DNA from: a virus
Reading direction: 5' to 3' (one strand)
DNA: 64,000 bases
IMG/VR virus record: IMGVR_UViG_3300031772_002739
Span: 1 to 64,000 of that record
In this document: piece after piece, positions 1 through 9,509 of the stretch
Layout of the letters: each line of letters opens with the position of its first letter
How positions within the stretch are numbered: the stretch's first letter is position 1
Translations under genes and position numbers: made by a program
The notes under the pieces: generated by a model
Told to the model about the DNA's origin: nothing
The model's input: the letters and a program-made list of their open reading frames with translations, nothing else
The model's database searches: none

Positions 1-2539
1 TCGAACTACTCAAGGTATATTTGAAACGGGCTATTACAACAGTTCCTCTTATGGTAAAGTCGCCTGCACAGAAAATTCCTGGTCGGTTAACTATGTTTAT
101 CGGTTGATTGGCACAGAAGACGAATCGGCCATTGTGATGAGCAACGCTCAATTTGCCACAGAACTTGACGCATCAAATAATGCAACACCACCACCAAACC
201 TTCCATCCACTATTGTAGATATTGGATTGTTAGTTGGTAGATTTATTATTCAAAGCGGTTCCTATACTCCAACCATTGAGTCGGCGTTCAGCAACGTCTT
301 TATTCCTTCGGTAGTGACCGATCACGAAAGTTTGACGGGAATACAAGGTGGGCAAGGTGGAGAACATTATCATCTGACTTTAACAGATAGAGATGGCACT
401 GGAACAGGTGTGATGGTTCGTCAAAGCAATGCAACGATGTCCAATCCTCAATTTGCTGGAGCAACACAATATCATATACCATATTGGAATGCCAGTAAAC
501 AATTAACTTTGACTGGAAGCGTTCAGGTGTTTCAAGATCAATATGTTTTAATCAACTCAAGTTCATTCCCAGATATAACAAATCAGGAAGCGTTGCTTAT
601 AAGACAACTCAATACTTCTTCTGTCAACTCGGTTGGCGCCTATGCAACTGTAGACAATTTTTCTCAAATCTACAACCAAAATTTAAGTAATGGAACTAGC
701 GCTTCAACTGATATTGCCGCTACTGCCGATGTCGGTGGTCAATATACAAATTACATAGATATGGGGGTCGCTAGTTCCAAATACACCGGCTCAACATGGC
801 CTTGGACTAAAGCTCTTGACGGATATGTTCAAGTAGATGGTGGAGATTTCTGGTTGGCTACCATTACTGATAACAAATTATTGTTTGCCTTTAACAACAC
901 GTCTAGCACCAACTACGCCGATAAAACCGGATTTTATCTGAGTGGATCATGGTTTGGAACATCTAGTTTTGCAAACAACTCTACATCTGCATCATATTCT
1001 GTATCTGCATCAAACGCTATTACGGCATCCTATTCAATATCATCGTCAAGATCGGAGATGGGTTTATCATCGTCCAACGCTTTGACTGCATCATATTCTA
1101 TAACGTCTTCTTTTGCAGAATCAGGATCAAACACCATATCATCATCTCATACATTATTTGCAGATTCAAGTTCGTATTCACTAACAGCATCATATGCAAT
1201 ATCAGCGTCAAATACAGAAACATCGTCACATTCCATCTCATCATCTTATTCTAACTCAGGAAGTTATAGTATTACATCGAGTTATGCCGATAACGTATCC
1301 ATCGCGTTGGAATCACAGGTTTTTACTTTGGAGTTTACTTACAAAACAGGAACGGATTTTGACGATCCTGGAAATGGAAACTACAAACTTGATAATGTAG
1401 CTTCCGCTTCTATCAACAACATTTATATCGATTCTTTAACGAAGAATGGATTGGATGTAAGCGTTTTTATTAGAAACCTTCGTGGTAATCAAAAAATATA
1501 TGTTCAAGACAAAGCCGATTCTACAAAATCGTTTCTATTTTCTTTGAGTGGTTCATCTGTTGATAATACAGGATGGTTCACTATTCCAGTGACTTTTGTG
1601 GGATCTCCGGGCGGAGGTTTTCCAACAAACAACAAACCAAGTGTGTTTGTTTTTATTAACGAAACGTCGATAGTATCAGGATCAACATATCCAGTTACCG
1701 CAAGTTGGGCAATAAACTCCACATCGGCGTCTTATTCTAATTCATCTAGTTATTCAATAACATCATCGTTATCACATACATCATCATATTCCAATTCGGG
1801 AAGTTACTCCATAACTGCTTCATATGCCGTTGATGCTATATCATCATCACATTCTATAACGTCGTCATTCGCTCTGAATTCTGGAGGAACATCCATAACT
1901 ACTGGATCTACATATCCAATTACATCTAGTTGGTCAACTACTTCATCTTATGCTCTGTCGTCATCACAAGCTGAACTTGCAACAAGTGCATCATATGCTG
2001 GTACATCATCGTTTTTGACAAGAAACGGAACCTACGAGGTTACGGCAAGTTGGGCAAACTCATCGAGTGTTGCAACGAGTGCGTCATACGCTGGAACGTC
2101 ATCATTTTTAACAAGAAACAGAACATATGAAGTAACATCGAGTTGGGCAGTAACATCGTCGTTTTCTATATCATCGTCGTGGTCGCCTACTGCTTCTGTG
2201 GTATTCTCAAGAGGAGGAGTGTTTTATGACGCTACTGGAATAGCCGGAGTTATGGCTCAAAATCAAAATCTAATGGTTTGGAGAGCACCGTTCGCCTGTA
2301 CCGTCCAGTCCGTTCATGGATATAGAGTAGGTGGAGATGGAGCCTGGTTAAACGCTAGAAAAAATGGTATAGGAACTATATTGACATCGAGTTTAACATC
2401 CTCAGCGGATACTTGGGCATCTATAACTACCGTTCAAAGTTCATCATTTGTAACAGGAGATAAACTTGAGATTATGTTGGTGACCAGTTCCAACTATCCA
2501 ACTCAATCAGCTGTTCAAGTTGATTTTCTAAGGTCATAA
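1..2539 (+). CDS. Tail fibre / adhesin with SASY-type repeats (5' partial)
   Basis: Large Ser/Thr-rich virion protein, probably a tail fibre. The frame is open to the left window edge (from base 2), so the first methionine-like codon at 104 (TTG) is not the start and the N-terminus is missing. Two long tracts (about 960-1300 and 1700-2200) consist of short imperfect repeats of the type TASYSITSS / SASYAGTSSF, separated by a globular beta-rich section (about 1310-1690). A 26-residue unit containing SSFLTRN-x-TYEVT occurs twice in a row (about 1978-2060 and 2070-2150) with many synonymous differences. The last ~110 residues (from FSRGGVFYDATG) are non-repetitive and could be a receptor-binding or trimerisation head. 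Such SASY repeats are common in fibres of marine and environmental phages. Fibre is an inference from composition and from the virion genes next to it. Confidence 0.6.
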   Translation, partial: RTTQGIFETGYYNSSSYGKVACTENSWSVNYVYRLIGTEDESAIVMSNAQFATELDASNNATPPPNLPSTIVDIGLLVGRFIIQSGSYTPTIESAFSNVFIPSVVTDHESLTGIQGGQGGEHYHLTLTDRDGTGTGVMVRQSNATMSNPQFAGATQYHIPYWNASKQLTLTGSVQVFQDQYVLINSSSFPDITNQEALLIRQLNTSSVNSVGAYATVDNFSQIYNQNLSNGTSASTDIAATADVGGQYTNYIDMGVASSKYTGSTWPWTKALDGYVQVDGGDFWLATITDNKLLFAFNNTSSTNYADKTGFYLSGSWFGTSSFANNSTSASYSVSASNAITASYSISSSRSEMGLSSSNALTASYSITSSFAESGSNTISSSHTLFADSSSYSLTASYAISASNTETSSHSISSSYSNSGSYSITSSYADNVSIALESQVFTLEFTYKTGTDFDDPGNGNYKLDNVASASINNIYIDSLTKNGLDVSVFIRNLRGNQKIYVQDKADSTKSFLFSLSGSSVDNTGWFTIPVTFVGSPGGGFPTNNKPSVFVFINETSIVSGSTYPVTASWAINSTSASYSNSSSYSITSSLSHTSSYSNSGSYSITASYAVDAISSSHSITSSFALNSGGTSITTGSTYPITSSWSTTSSYALSSSQAELATSASYAGTSSFLTRNGTYEVTASWANSSSVATSASYAGTSSFLTRNRTYEVTSSWAVTSSFSISSSWSPTASVVFSRGGVFYDATGIAGVMAQNQNLMVWRAPFACTVQSVHGYRVGGDGAWLNARKNGIGTILTSSLTSSADTWASITTVQSSSFVTGDKLEIMLVTSSNYPTQSAVQVDFLRS

Positions 2540-2542
2540 TTT

Positions 2543-3205
2543 ATGTCATTGCCTGTTACTTATAGTTTATATATGTTGACTACAACATTTCCTGGAACTA
2601 ACCATGTAGCCTTGTCATCATCTGCTCCTGCAGACGCAAATACTACTTGGGGTTGGAATATGGGACAGTTGACTCCTCCTAGATTTTGTCAGATGGATCA
2701 AGGTGTTGAAGTACCTAGAACAAGTCTGCAGTGGACTACCACTCCATCTGGTTCAGTCCCAAACAATACTATTGGAGATTGTATGGTGGCCGGCCCATAT
2801 TCTGGAATATTCAACAATGGAAGGTGGGAAATAACAATGTCTGTCAGAGCGGTAACACAAGTACAGGGTCAAGATGGGGGATTTATTTATCGTTTGTGGA
2901 AAAGTTCTACACCAACAGGAGTAGGAGCGACGTTAATAACATCTTCTTACGAATCCTCATCCGTGGTGACTAACTTAACTACTACTGTTACTCCTTTATA
3001 TGCAACAGTCACATATCCTACTTTTATAATGAGAAATGAATATATTTTACTTCAAACTTGGTGGTCTATTATAGGAGCATCGACTAATAACACATCCGAT
3101 GCAGACTTTTCAGTCGGTGCAACAAGAGGGTGTATACGAACTTCATATTTCAATACTTATAAAAAAACTAATGTAAATTTGATTCAGGACGATCTTCCAA
3201 TATAA
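2543..3205 (+). CDS. Putative virion structural protein
   Basis: A 220-residue protein starting 3 bases after the fibre stop, so likely co-transcribed and translationally coupled. It is rich in Thr, Ser, Gly and aromatic residues with alternating beta-strand-like segments (for example GRWEITMSVRAV and YILLQTWWSIIG), without a signal peptide or membrane segment. This looks like a beta-sandwich virion or fibre-associated protein. No catalytic motif was seen and I do not recognise the family with certainty; the call rests mainly on its position between fibre-like genes. Confidence 0.5.
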   Translation: MSLPVTYSLYMLTTTFPGTNHVALSSSAPADANTTWGWNMGQLTPPRFCQMDQGVEVPRTSLQWTTTPSGSVPNNTIGDCMVAGPYSGIFNNGRWEITMSVRAVTQVQGQDGGFIYRLWKSSTPTGVGATLITSSYESSSVVTNLTTTVTPLYATVTYPTFIMRNEYILLQTWWSIIGASTNNTSDADFSVGATRGCIRTSYFNTYKKTNVNLIQDDLPI

Positions 3206-3242
3206 TGGTGTTGTATATTAATTTATAATTTATCAAACTCCA

Positions 3243-3250
3243 TATTTATT
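3243..3250 (+). promoter_or_regulatory. Candidate late-promoter motif (TATTTATT variant)
   Basis: CATATTTATTTG lies 25 bases before the ATG of the short fibre-like gene, with AAGGA between them. It is a one-base variant of the GATATTTATA motif found before many genes in this window. Confidence 0.3.
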
Positions 3251-3274
3251 TGTAAGGATACAATATTATAAAAT

Positions 3275-3793
3275 ATGGCAATAGGCGACATCAATCCCAG
3301 TAAAAGAGAAATCGTATTTTTTCAAAGATCAGACGATAACTTGAAATATCATGAGGTTCATGTTTCCGGATCTGGAATAATATTTTTTACTGATGGAAAC
3401 GGTTATTTGGATGCTGATACTATCACGAGTTTCTTTTCTACCTATGGTGGAGTAACCTCTACTACATCATCATTTTATTCCTCTGGCTCGGGGGTAGCGT
3501 CATCATCATATATTGCAACACAGTCATTTTGTTCTACCAGTTCATTTTTTGCGTCAGGATCAAATATAGCTTCGTCATCTTATATAGCTACACAATCGTT
3601 CGTATCAACATCATCTCTTTACGCTTCGTCGTCATTTTCTTCGAGCTATGCTTCGGCTAGTTTAACCGCGTCATATATGACAGGATCAAATTTTCGTATT
3701 ATAAACAATCAATTACAAATTTATGGTATTGATGATGATGGATGGTATGCTTTGACCGCCTTTGGAGGAATTATATCCCAAAGTAAAGTATAA
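3275..3793 (+). CDS. Short SASY-repeat fibre-like protein
   Basis: A 172-residue protein. Its N-terminal ~55 residues are globular (MAIGDINPSKREIVFF), the middle (about residues 60-135) is a Ser-rich tract with repeats such as ASSSYIATQSF (twice) and SASLTASY, and the C-terminus (NNQLQIYGIDDDGWYALTAFGG) is a short beta-rich cap. The repeat chemistry matches the large fibre upstream, so it may be a second, shorter fibre, a fibre tip or an attachment module. AAGGA precedes the ATG. Host-specificity function is inferred only. Confidence 0.5.
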   Translation: MAIGDINPSKREIVFFQRSDDNLKYHEVHVSGSGIIFFTDGNGYLDADTITSFFSTYGGVTSTTSSFYSSGSGVASSSYIATQSFCSTSSFFASGSNIASSSYIATQSFVSTSSLYASSSFSSSYASASLTASYMTGSNFRIINNQLQIYGIDDDGWYALTAFGGIISQSKV

Positions 3794-3906
3794 TATAAAA
3801 ACATTTTCTTTTATAATTTTAATTAATTTTCACTTTTTTGATGTTTTGAAAATATCACTTATATGTATTACTGATTTAAACAATATTTTATAAAAAGGTT
3901 TACGTT

Positions 3907-4182
3907 ATGTCAGAACCAATCAAATTATCGGATGAGGAAATTTCAAAAATAAAAAAACTACAAGAACAATATCAAGAAAAAACATTTTCGTTCGGTCAAT
4001 TATACCTTGAAAAAATGGCTGTAGAAAAGATAATTCAAAGTATTACAGACAGGGAATCAACTTTAAAAGAAGAGTGGTCGGCCCTTCAAAACACCGAAAA
4101 ATCTTTAATTGATGAAATTATTAAAAAATATGGAGAAGGAACACTAAACCTTACTCATGGCACTCTGACACCTGATAAATAA
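3907..4182 (+). CDS. Small coiled-coil protein
   Basis: A 91-residue, charged and predominantly helical protein with heptad-like spacing over residues 8-70 (EEISKIKKLQEQYQEKTF, then LYLEKMAVEKIIQSI). It sits between fibre genes and the tail sheath gene and is preceded by AAAAAGG. No enzymatic motif is visible. A small virion or assembly-chaperone coiled coil is plausible from context, but no function is assigned. Confidence 0.5.
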   Translation: MSEPIKLSDEEISKIKKLQEQYQEKTFSFGQLYLEKMAVEKIIQSITDRESTLKEEWSALQNTEKSLIDEIIKKYGEGTLNLTHGTLTPDK

Positions 4183-4232
4183 AAATTTAATCCTTAAATA
4201 TCAAAAGATAGTATCTTTGAAAAAAACAAAGA

Positions 4233-4240
4233 TATTTATA
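4233..4240 (+). promoter_or_regulatory. Candidate late-promoter motif GATATTTATA
   Basis: GATATTTATATTTGG, 24 bases before the small 4264 open frame and about 135 bases before the tail sheath gene. It matches the motif before other late-type genes (9701, 41071). Confidence 0.4.
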
Positions 4241-4263
4241 TTTGGTTAATATTTTAGACGGAT

Positions 4264-4359
4264 ATGTATAAAAATGTTGTAAAACTTGCGTTAATCAACA
4301 AATATGTGAAAGAAACCAAAGATGGATATCTTTTACTAATAATACCAATCAAGAAATAA
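4264..4359 (+). CDS. Possible 31-residue micro-protein or leader ORF
   Basis: An ATG-to-TAA frame of 31 codons (MYKNVVKLALINKYVKE..., ending LLLIIPIKK) lies between the late-promoter-like motif and the tail sheath gene, ending 16 bases before the sheath start. It has no convincing ribosome-binding site. It may be a leader peptide, a short amphipathic protein, or chance. Confidence 0.2.
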   Translation: MYKNVVKLALINKYVKETKDGYLLLIIPIKK

Positions 4360-4375
4360 GAAAAGGAGAATTAGC

Positions 4376-7300
4376 ATGAGTATTCAAGAAGGTGGAAGAT
4401 TCAGTCCAGTTGATCGTATAGTAAGCCCTGGCGTATTTACCCGTGAAAATGATTTATCAGGTATTGCACAAGGTGTGGCTGATATTGGCGGTGCAATTGT
4501 AGCCCCATTCCAAAAGGGACCGGGCTTTTCTCCAACACTACTTCGTAATGTAGCTGATCTGGAAGCCAAATTTGGTATCGCAGATGGCGTTTATTACGGA
4601 CCATACACGGCAAAGGAATATCTCAAAGAGCGTGGATTAGTGACCGTATGCCGCGTTGGCGGTTTGACCGGATACAGACAACAATATCCATTTGTCATTT
4701 GGGCAACCAAGGGAACTTGGTTGAGAAACCTATCAGCAGGTACCGTTAACTCTGGAAGTTCTTATATTATGCCGTCCGGTTCAGCAACTGCATTATACAG
4801 CCAAAGCGTTTCCGTATCTGGCGCAAATTTGATATTCAACTCTGCTTCAATAGTAGTGACTTTTACTGACACCCCGTTGGATGCCGATGCAGCAACCGGT
4901 GAGGTTGGGTCGAGTGGTAGTATATTATATTCTAGTCAAACAGTAACTCTTGGAACATCCACATTAACCGTGGCAACTCAATCTACTAATATTTATAGTG
5001 GAACGGGAAGCGTTCCTAACTATAGCGTATACGATCTTGTATTAAGTGGATCTCTATCTGGAACATTTACAAATCCAACTACGTTGACGTTAGTTGATGA
5101 TTCTTCTCCGTTCGATTCTGGTATTAAACTCTATAGAGGTGCCTTTTATGTAGAAACAGGATCTTGTCCTGGAAATTATGTTTTCCATTTGAAAGGTATG
5201 GTATCAGGAACGTTTGGAAGATACAACGGTTCATTCACTCATGGTGCTTCAACATTTAATGTTTGTGAAAATTCGTGGTCGTCAGCTACACCAGATCAAA
5301 GAGTATTAGCCGTATTAGCTGATACCCAGTATGGTGGGATTAATAGCAGTTTAGTGGCTCCTGGATTTTCAGGATCATTATTGGATTATAGTGGTAGTGC
5401 TGTCACGGGAGTTCAAGGTGTTCTTAATGGATACCGATTAGAGAACAATGGTAATTCCATTTCCAATAATTTCGTAATGAGAGTAAAATCGACGGATAGT
5501 GTGGTCTCTTATGGTGATTATGTATTTTCAATGGATGCCTCGAGCACTAAGTATATCACCAGCGTATTCGGCAATAATCCTCAAGCTGGCGACCCTGATA
5601 AACAGGTATCCGGACAAAAGATTGAAGCTGGTTATCTGTATAAGGTATTTGAAAACGCCATCGCTGAAGTCATAGCTAGTAACGACGAATGGTTCATAAG
5701 TGGAAGTTGGTTGCCAAATGCAAGAAATTTCTTGGGTGAACCAATGAAGTTTACTGATGATTATTCCTTAAACCTTGCGGCAGGCGACTCGGTATATGCC
5801 TTAAGGCAGGCTGAAACTCCTTGGATCGTTTCTCAACAGATCGCTTCTTGGGATGGAACAACCACCCCAACAAGATTCCGTATGTTTAAAGTTCATACGT
5901 TATCTGACGGAACTTATACCAATAAAGAATATAAGATTGAAGTCAGCAGAGTAAAACTCGCTGGAACCGTTGCTGGCAGTGATTGGGGATCTTTCACTTT
6001 GACGCTTCGTAAATTTAGTGATACAGATCGTCGTCCAGAAATTATGGAACAATTCAATAACTTGAATCTTGATCCAGATTCTTCGAACTATATCGCTCGT
6101 AGAATTGGTGACCGATACAATTATATTAACTTCAATGGTAAAATTCTTGAATACGGCACGTTCTCCAATAATAGTAAGCACATTCGTATTGAGATGAATG
6201 ACGCTACTCTTCCTGTCGCCGCAGTTCCTGCTGGGTTTGAAGCATACGTTACTCCAATCAATAGTAGTATTGGTCGTTGGACTCCTGTGATGAAATACAC
6301 TAAGGCTTCTGTCTATGGATTGAATCCTGGTAAATATCCGTCGGGTATTACGTTTGATGACGCTCCAACAGGCGCAGACGCAGAACTGTTATCTCTATAT
6401 CCAACCAGTTCAACTGGAGTTGGCGCTGCAGAGGATAATAAACAATATATGGCTCCTCTACCTGAGTTTGGAGCATATACAAGTGTCGGAGGGAACGTAG
6501 TGTTCGCTCTGGATTCTGATTATCGTTCTTACGGAGTTGGAATTGGTTCTTACTTAAGCGCCAGTAACGCAGTATCGTATGAATATGATGCTGCCAAGGA
6601 AGTTACCTACGCTAAGATGCGTAAGTTCGTTCTCGGATTTCAAGAGGGATTTGATGGTCAATCGCCAGCTATCGATGTTAAAGTCGGTGGGGATATTATC
6701 CCAGGTAACACACAAGGCATGGATTGTACCAACAGTACTGCTGCCGGTTCAATCGCTTACAAACAAGCCGTCGCATGTCTCGGAAATGCTGATGAGTTTG
6801 ATATCAACTTGATCGTCGCTCCTGGTATTTTACATCAACATCACCCATACGTAACAACGTTGATTGTTGATATGTGTGAGGCAAGAGGAGATTGTTTCTA
6901 TATTTTGGATCTATATTCTGACGATGGTAACCCAGGTGCTGGTCAGGTCGATGAAGTAATATCTTACGCATCGTCTTATGACACAAACTATGCTGCTACC
7001 TATTATCCTTGGATTAAGATTCTTGATACCAATCTCAACAAAATTGTAACCGTTCCCCCATCGGTTGTTATCCCATCGGTTTATGCTGCTAACGATAAAG
7101 TAGCTGCTGAATGGTTTGCACCTGCTGGTCTAAACCGCGGCGGCATTTCAATTGCCACTCAGGTTACTGACAGAACAACTCATACGGAACGGGATGATCT
7201 CTATGAAGGTAAAGTCAACCCAATTGCAGCGTTCCCAGGAGCTGGTATCGTTGTTTGGGGTCAGAAAACTCTACAAGATAAAGCATCAGCACTTGATCGT

Positions 7301-7615
7301 GTTAGTGTTCGTCGTCTGCTCATTAACCTTAAGAAGTTCATCGCTTCTACATCGAAATACTTGGTGTTTGAACAGAATACAGCATCGACAAGGAATAAGT
7401 TCCTTAGTATCGTCAATCCATATCTGGAATCTGTTCAACAACGTTCTGGTTTATATGCTTTCTTCGTTAAGATGGATGAAGAGAATAACACTCCTGACAT
7501 TATTGATCAAAATACCCTATACGGACAAATCTATTTGAAACCAACTAAGACAGCAGAGTTTATTGTCTTAGACTTTAATATTCTCGCAACTGGGGCCGCG
7601 TTCCCCAACGCATAA
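4376..7615 (+). CDS. Contractile tail sheath protein (gp18-like)
   Basis: A 1079-residue sheath subunit. The N-terminus SPGVFTRENDLSG and the following VADIGGAIVAPFQKGPGF-type strand are characteristic of T4 gp18-family sheaths. The C-terminal ~250 residues carry the conserved sheath core: AAEWFAPAGLNRGG, PGAGIVVWGQKTLQ, then DRVSVRRLLINLKKFI and the terminal strand TAEFIVLDFNI. At 1079 residues it is much longer than T4 gp18 (659), so extra surface domains are inserted, probably in the Ser/Gly-rich region of residues ~120-330. Strong ribosome-binding site AAAAGGAG 8 bases before the ATG. It is followed by a rho-independent terminator. In T4 the tube gene follows directly; here it is about 5.4 kb downstream, behind a homing-endonuclease cassette. 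Confidence 0.95.
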   Translation: MSIQEGGRFSPVDRIVSPGVFTRENDLSGIAQGVADIGGAIVAPFQKGPGFSPTLLRNVADLEAKFGIADGVYYGPYTAKEYLKERGLVTVCRVGGLTGYRQQYPFVIWATKGTWLRNLSAGTVNSGSSYIMPSGSATALYSQSVSVSGANLIFNSASIVVTFTDTPLDADAATGEVGSSGSILYSSQTVTLGTSTLTVATQSTNIYSGTGSVPNYSVYDLVLSGSLSGTFTNPTTLTLVDDSSPFDSGIKLYRGAFYVETGSCPGNYVFHLKGMVSGTFGRYNGSFTHGASTFNVCENSWSSATPDQRVLAVLADTQYGGINSSLVAPGFSGSLLDYSGSAVTGVQGVLNGYRLENNGNSISNNFVMRVKSTDSVVSYGDYVFSMDASSTKYITSVFGNNPQAGDPDKQVSGQKIEAGYLYKVFENAIAEVIASNDEWFISGSWLPNARNFLGEPMKFTDDYSLNLAAGDSVYALRQAETPWIVSQQIASWDGTTTPTRFRMFKVHTLSDGTYTNKEYKIEVSRVKLAGTVAGSDWGSFTLTLRKFSDTDRRPEIMEQFNNLNLDPDSSNYIARRIGDRYNYINFNGKILEYGTFSNNSKHIRIEMNDATLPVAAVPAGFEAYVTPINSSIGRWTPVMKYTKASVYGLNPGKYPSGITFDDAPTGADAELLSLYPTSSTGVGAAEDNKQYMAPLPEFGAYTSVGGNVVFALDSDYRSYGVGIGSYLSASNAVSYEYDAAKEVTYAKMRKFVLGFQEGFDGQSPAIDVKVGGDIIPGNTQGMDCTNSTAAGSIAYKQAVACLGNADEFDINLIVAPGILHQHHPYVTTLIVDMCEARGDCFYILDLYSDDGNPGAGQVDEVISYASSYDTNYAATYYPWIKILDTNLNKIVTVPPSVVIPSVYAANDKVAAEWFAPAGLNRGGISIATQVTDRTTHTERDDLYEGKVNPIAAFPGAGIVVWGQKTLQDKASALDRVSVRRLLINLKKFIASTSKYLVFEQNTASTRNKFLSIVNPYLESVQQRSGLYAFFVKMDEENNTPDIIDQNTLYGQIYLKPTKTAEFIVLDFNILATGAAFPNA

Positions 7616-7643
7616 ATAATATATAATCAATAACTTACACACA

Positions 7644-7680
7644 AAACTCAACTTAATAAAATAAGTTGAGTTTTTCTTTT
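7644..7680 (+). terminator. Rho-independent terminator after tail sheath gene
   Basis: A 12-bp stem (AAACTCAACTTA / TAAGTTGAGTTT) with a 6-base loop is followed by a T-rich tail. Its right arm also contains the -35 element of the next promoter. Confidence 0.85.
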
Positions 7681-7694
7681 GGCCGTGTTATAAT
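7666..7694 (+). promoter_or_regulatory. Sigma70-type promoter for homing endonuclease
   Basis: TTGAGT, a 17-base spacer and TATAAT with an extended TGT just upstream. The -35 box is embedded in the right arm of the sheath-gene terminator. A predicted start near 7701 leaves a leader of about 20 bases with AGGAG before the ATG at 7722. Confidence 0.6.
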
Positions 7695-7721
7695 TATCTT
7701 CAATAAGATTAGGAGTATTAT

Positions 7722-9236
7722 ATGACAGAAAGAGGAAAAAAATTACGCGAAACGTTTCTTAAAAAATATGGAGTAGAACACCCATCTCAACTTCTTTCGG
7801 TAAAGGAAAAAATAAAAAAGAAAAGGGAAGATGGTGCATATAACGATATGATTGTTAATATGAAAAAAACCTTATTGGAAAAATATGGAGATGAAAATTA
7901 TAATAATTTAGAGGAAGGCAAAAAAACAAAATTAAAAAAATATGGAGATGAAAATTATAATAATAGAGAAAAAATGGTAAAAACAAATCAAGAAAGATAC
8001 GGAATGAATGTTTCTCCAAATGTAATAAAAAGTACAACAGAAAGGTCAAAATCAGGTGAAATAGGATTTAATTCCGAAAAATATATATCGTTTCTTAAAA
8101 ATAATAATGTTAAAAATATATCTCAATTAACATCTGTAAAAAATAAGAAAAAAGAAAATCAAATAAAATTATACCTTAAAAAATTATTTTCCGGTAACAG
8201 ATTAAAGGGTATGGTGAAACCAACATTTTCTGAAAATGAATATAAAGGCGCCAAATATGATACTCTTTATAAATTTGAATGTTGTAAGTGTGGAAATATA
8301 TTTGAAGATACCTTATATTCAGGTAATATACCAAGATGTTTGATTTGTTATCCATACGACCAATTTAAATCTAAAATAGAGTTAGATATTATTGATTTTC
8401 TAAAATCGGCCGGTTTACAATATAAACAACATGATAGGTCTATTTTGAACGGAGAAGAAATAGACATATTGATAAATGATAAAAATATAGGGATTGAATG
8501 TGATGGTGTAATATGGCATAGCGAATTATTTGGAAAAAAAGACAAACAATATCATTTAAACAAATCAAAATTGGCTGAAAATAAAGGCATATCACTTATG
8601 CATATATGGGATTGGGAATGGTTGAATAAAAAAGATTTGATAAAAAGTATAATATTGAATAAAGTAAATAAATCTGAAAAAATACACGCAAGAAAATGTG
8701 AAATAAAAGAAATAACAAATACACAAAAAATCAAGTTTGTAGAGTTAAATCATATACAGGGAGATGATACATCATCTATACGCATCGGCTTGTTTTTTAA
8801 TAATGTATTGGTGTCTGTTATGACCTTCGTAAAATCACGATATGATAAGAATTATGAATATGAGATGTCAAGATATTGTAATAAAATCAATACAAGTGTT
8901 GTTGGTGGCGCATCAAAATTATTAAATTATTTCATAACTGTATATAATCCAAAATCAATTGTGTCATATTGTGATAAAAGATTTTTTAATGGTAAAGTTT
9001 ATGTTAATATAGGAATGAAATTCATTGGTGATACACCACCAAATTATTATTATTTTAATAAGAATAATTGTGTACCTATAAGTAGAATCAAGTTTCAGAA
9101 ACATAAACTTAACAACATTTTGAAATCGTTCGACCCATCACTAACGGAGTGGGAAAATATGCAACTTAATGGATATGATAGGATTTGGGATTGTGGAAAT
9201 TTAAAATATATTTGGGAAAACACTATATTACCATAA
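7722..9236 (+). CDS. Homing endonuclease, Vsr-like nuclease domain with KYG repeats
   Basis: A 504-residue protein that reads as a phage mobile endonuclease. Residues ~10-110 hold several KYG(V/D)E(H/N) repeats, a DNA-binding-type repeat common in such proteins. A 27-base stretch encoding one of these repeats occurs twice, identically, 57 bases apart (7881 and 7938). Residues ~186-210 form a four-cysteine zinc ribbon (CCKCGNIF ... CLIC). Residues ~230-290 resemble a Vsr/EDxHD nuclease: EEIDILINDKNIGIECDG followed by WH. The C-terminal half (HARKCEIKEI ... GGASKLLNYF ... FNGKVYVNIGMKF) aligns by eye with the minus-strand gene at 11343-12854. AGGAG precedes the ATG. It interrupts the usual sheath-tube gene order. 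Confidence 0.75.
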   Translation: MTERGKKLRETFLKKYGVEHPSQLLSVKEKIKKKREDGAYNDMIVNMKKTLLEKYGDENYNNLEEGKKTKLKKYGDENYNNREKMVKTNQERYGMNVSPNVIKSTTERSKSGEIGFNSEKYISFLKNNNVKNISQLTSVKNKKKENQIKLYLKKLFSGNRLKGMVKPTFSENEYKGAKYDTLYKFECCKCGNIFEDTLYSGNIPRCLICYPYDQFKSKIELDIIDFLKSAGLQYKQHDRSILNGEEIDILINDKNIGIECDGVIWHSELFGKKDKQYHLNKSKLAENKGISLMHIWDWEWLNKKDLIKSIILNKVNKSEKIHARKCEIKEITNTQKIKFVELNHIQGDDTSSIRIGLFFNNVLVSVMTFVKSRYDKNYEYEMSRYCNKINTSVVGGASKLLNYFITVYNPKSIVSYCDKRFFNGKVYVNIGMKFIGDTPPNYYYFNKNNCVPISRIKFQKHKLNNILKSFDPSLTEWENMQLNGYDRIWDCGNLKYIWENTILP

Positions 9237-9288
9237 ACAAATTTACATATTGACCGCCAAAAAATCACATCCTTGTACTGGAAAAATC

Positions 9289-9296
9289 TATTTATA
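9289..9296 (+). promoter_or_regulatory. Candidate late-promoter motif (CTATTTATA)
   Basis: TATTTATA 6 bases before the ATG at 9303; if it is a -10-like element the transcript would have almost no leader. Confidence 0.25.
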
Positions 9297-9302
9297 TCCA
9301 GT

Positions 9303-9509
9303 ATGAAAACAAAGTCGAAAAAATGTGAATCACCTTTCATTCCTTATGATGATAATAGTTTAGAGCATAATAAAAATTGTCCGGATTACGGACAAACTTG
9401 GAGGATAACACAATCTGCTTGGTTAGAATCTGATTCTATTGAATATTCAGAATTTGTTGAGGATATAAAGAATAAAATATTGGGGAATAATATAAAATTA
9501 CCTAGATAA
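9303..9509 (+). CDS. Small hypothetical protein
   Basis: A 68-residue hydrophilic protein starting at ATG 9303 (an in-frame TTG at 9273 is less likely). It contains two cysteines (KKCESPF, KNCPDYG) and an acidic C-terminal helix (EYSEFVEDIKNKI). It is not recognised. It lies between the first homing endonuclease and the 10-bp tandem repeat, inside the cassette that separates sheath and tube genes. Confidence 0.4.
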   Translation: MKTKSKKCESPFIPYDDNSLEHNKNCPDYGQTWRITQSAWLESDSIEYSEFVEDIKNKILGNNIKLPR

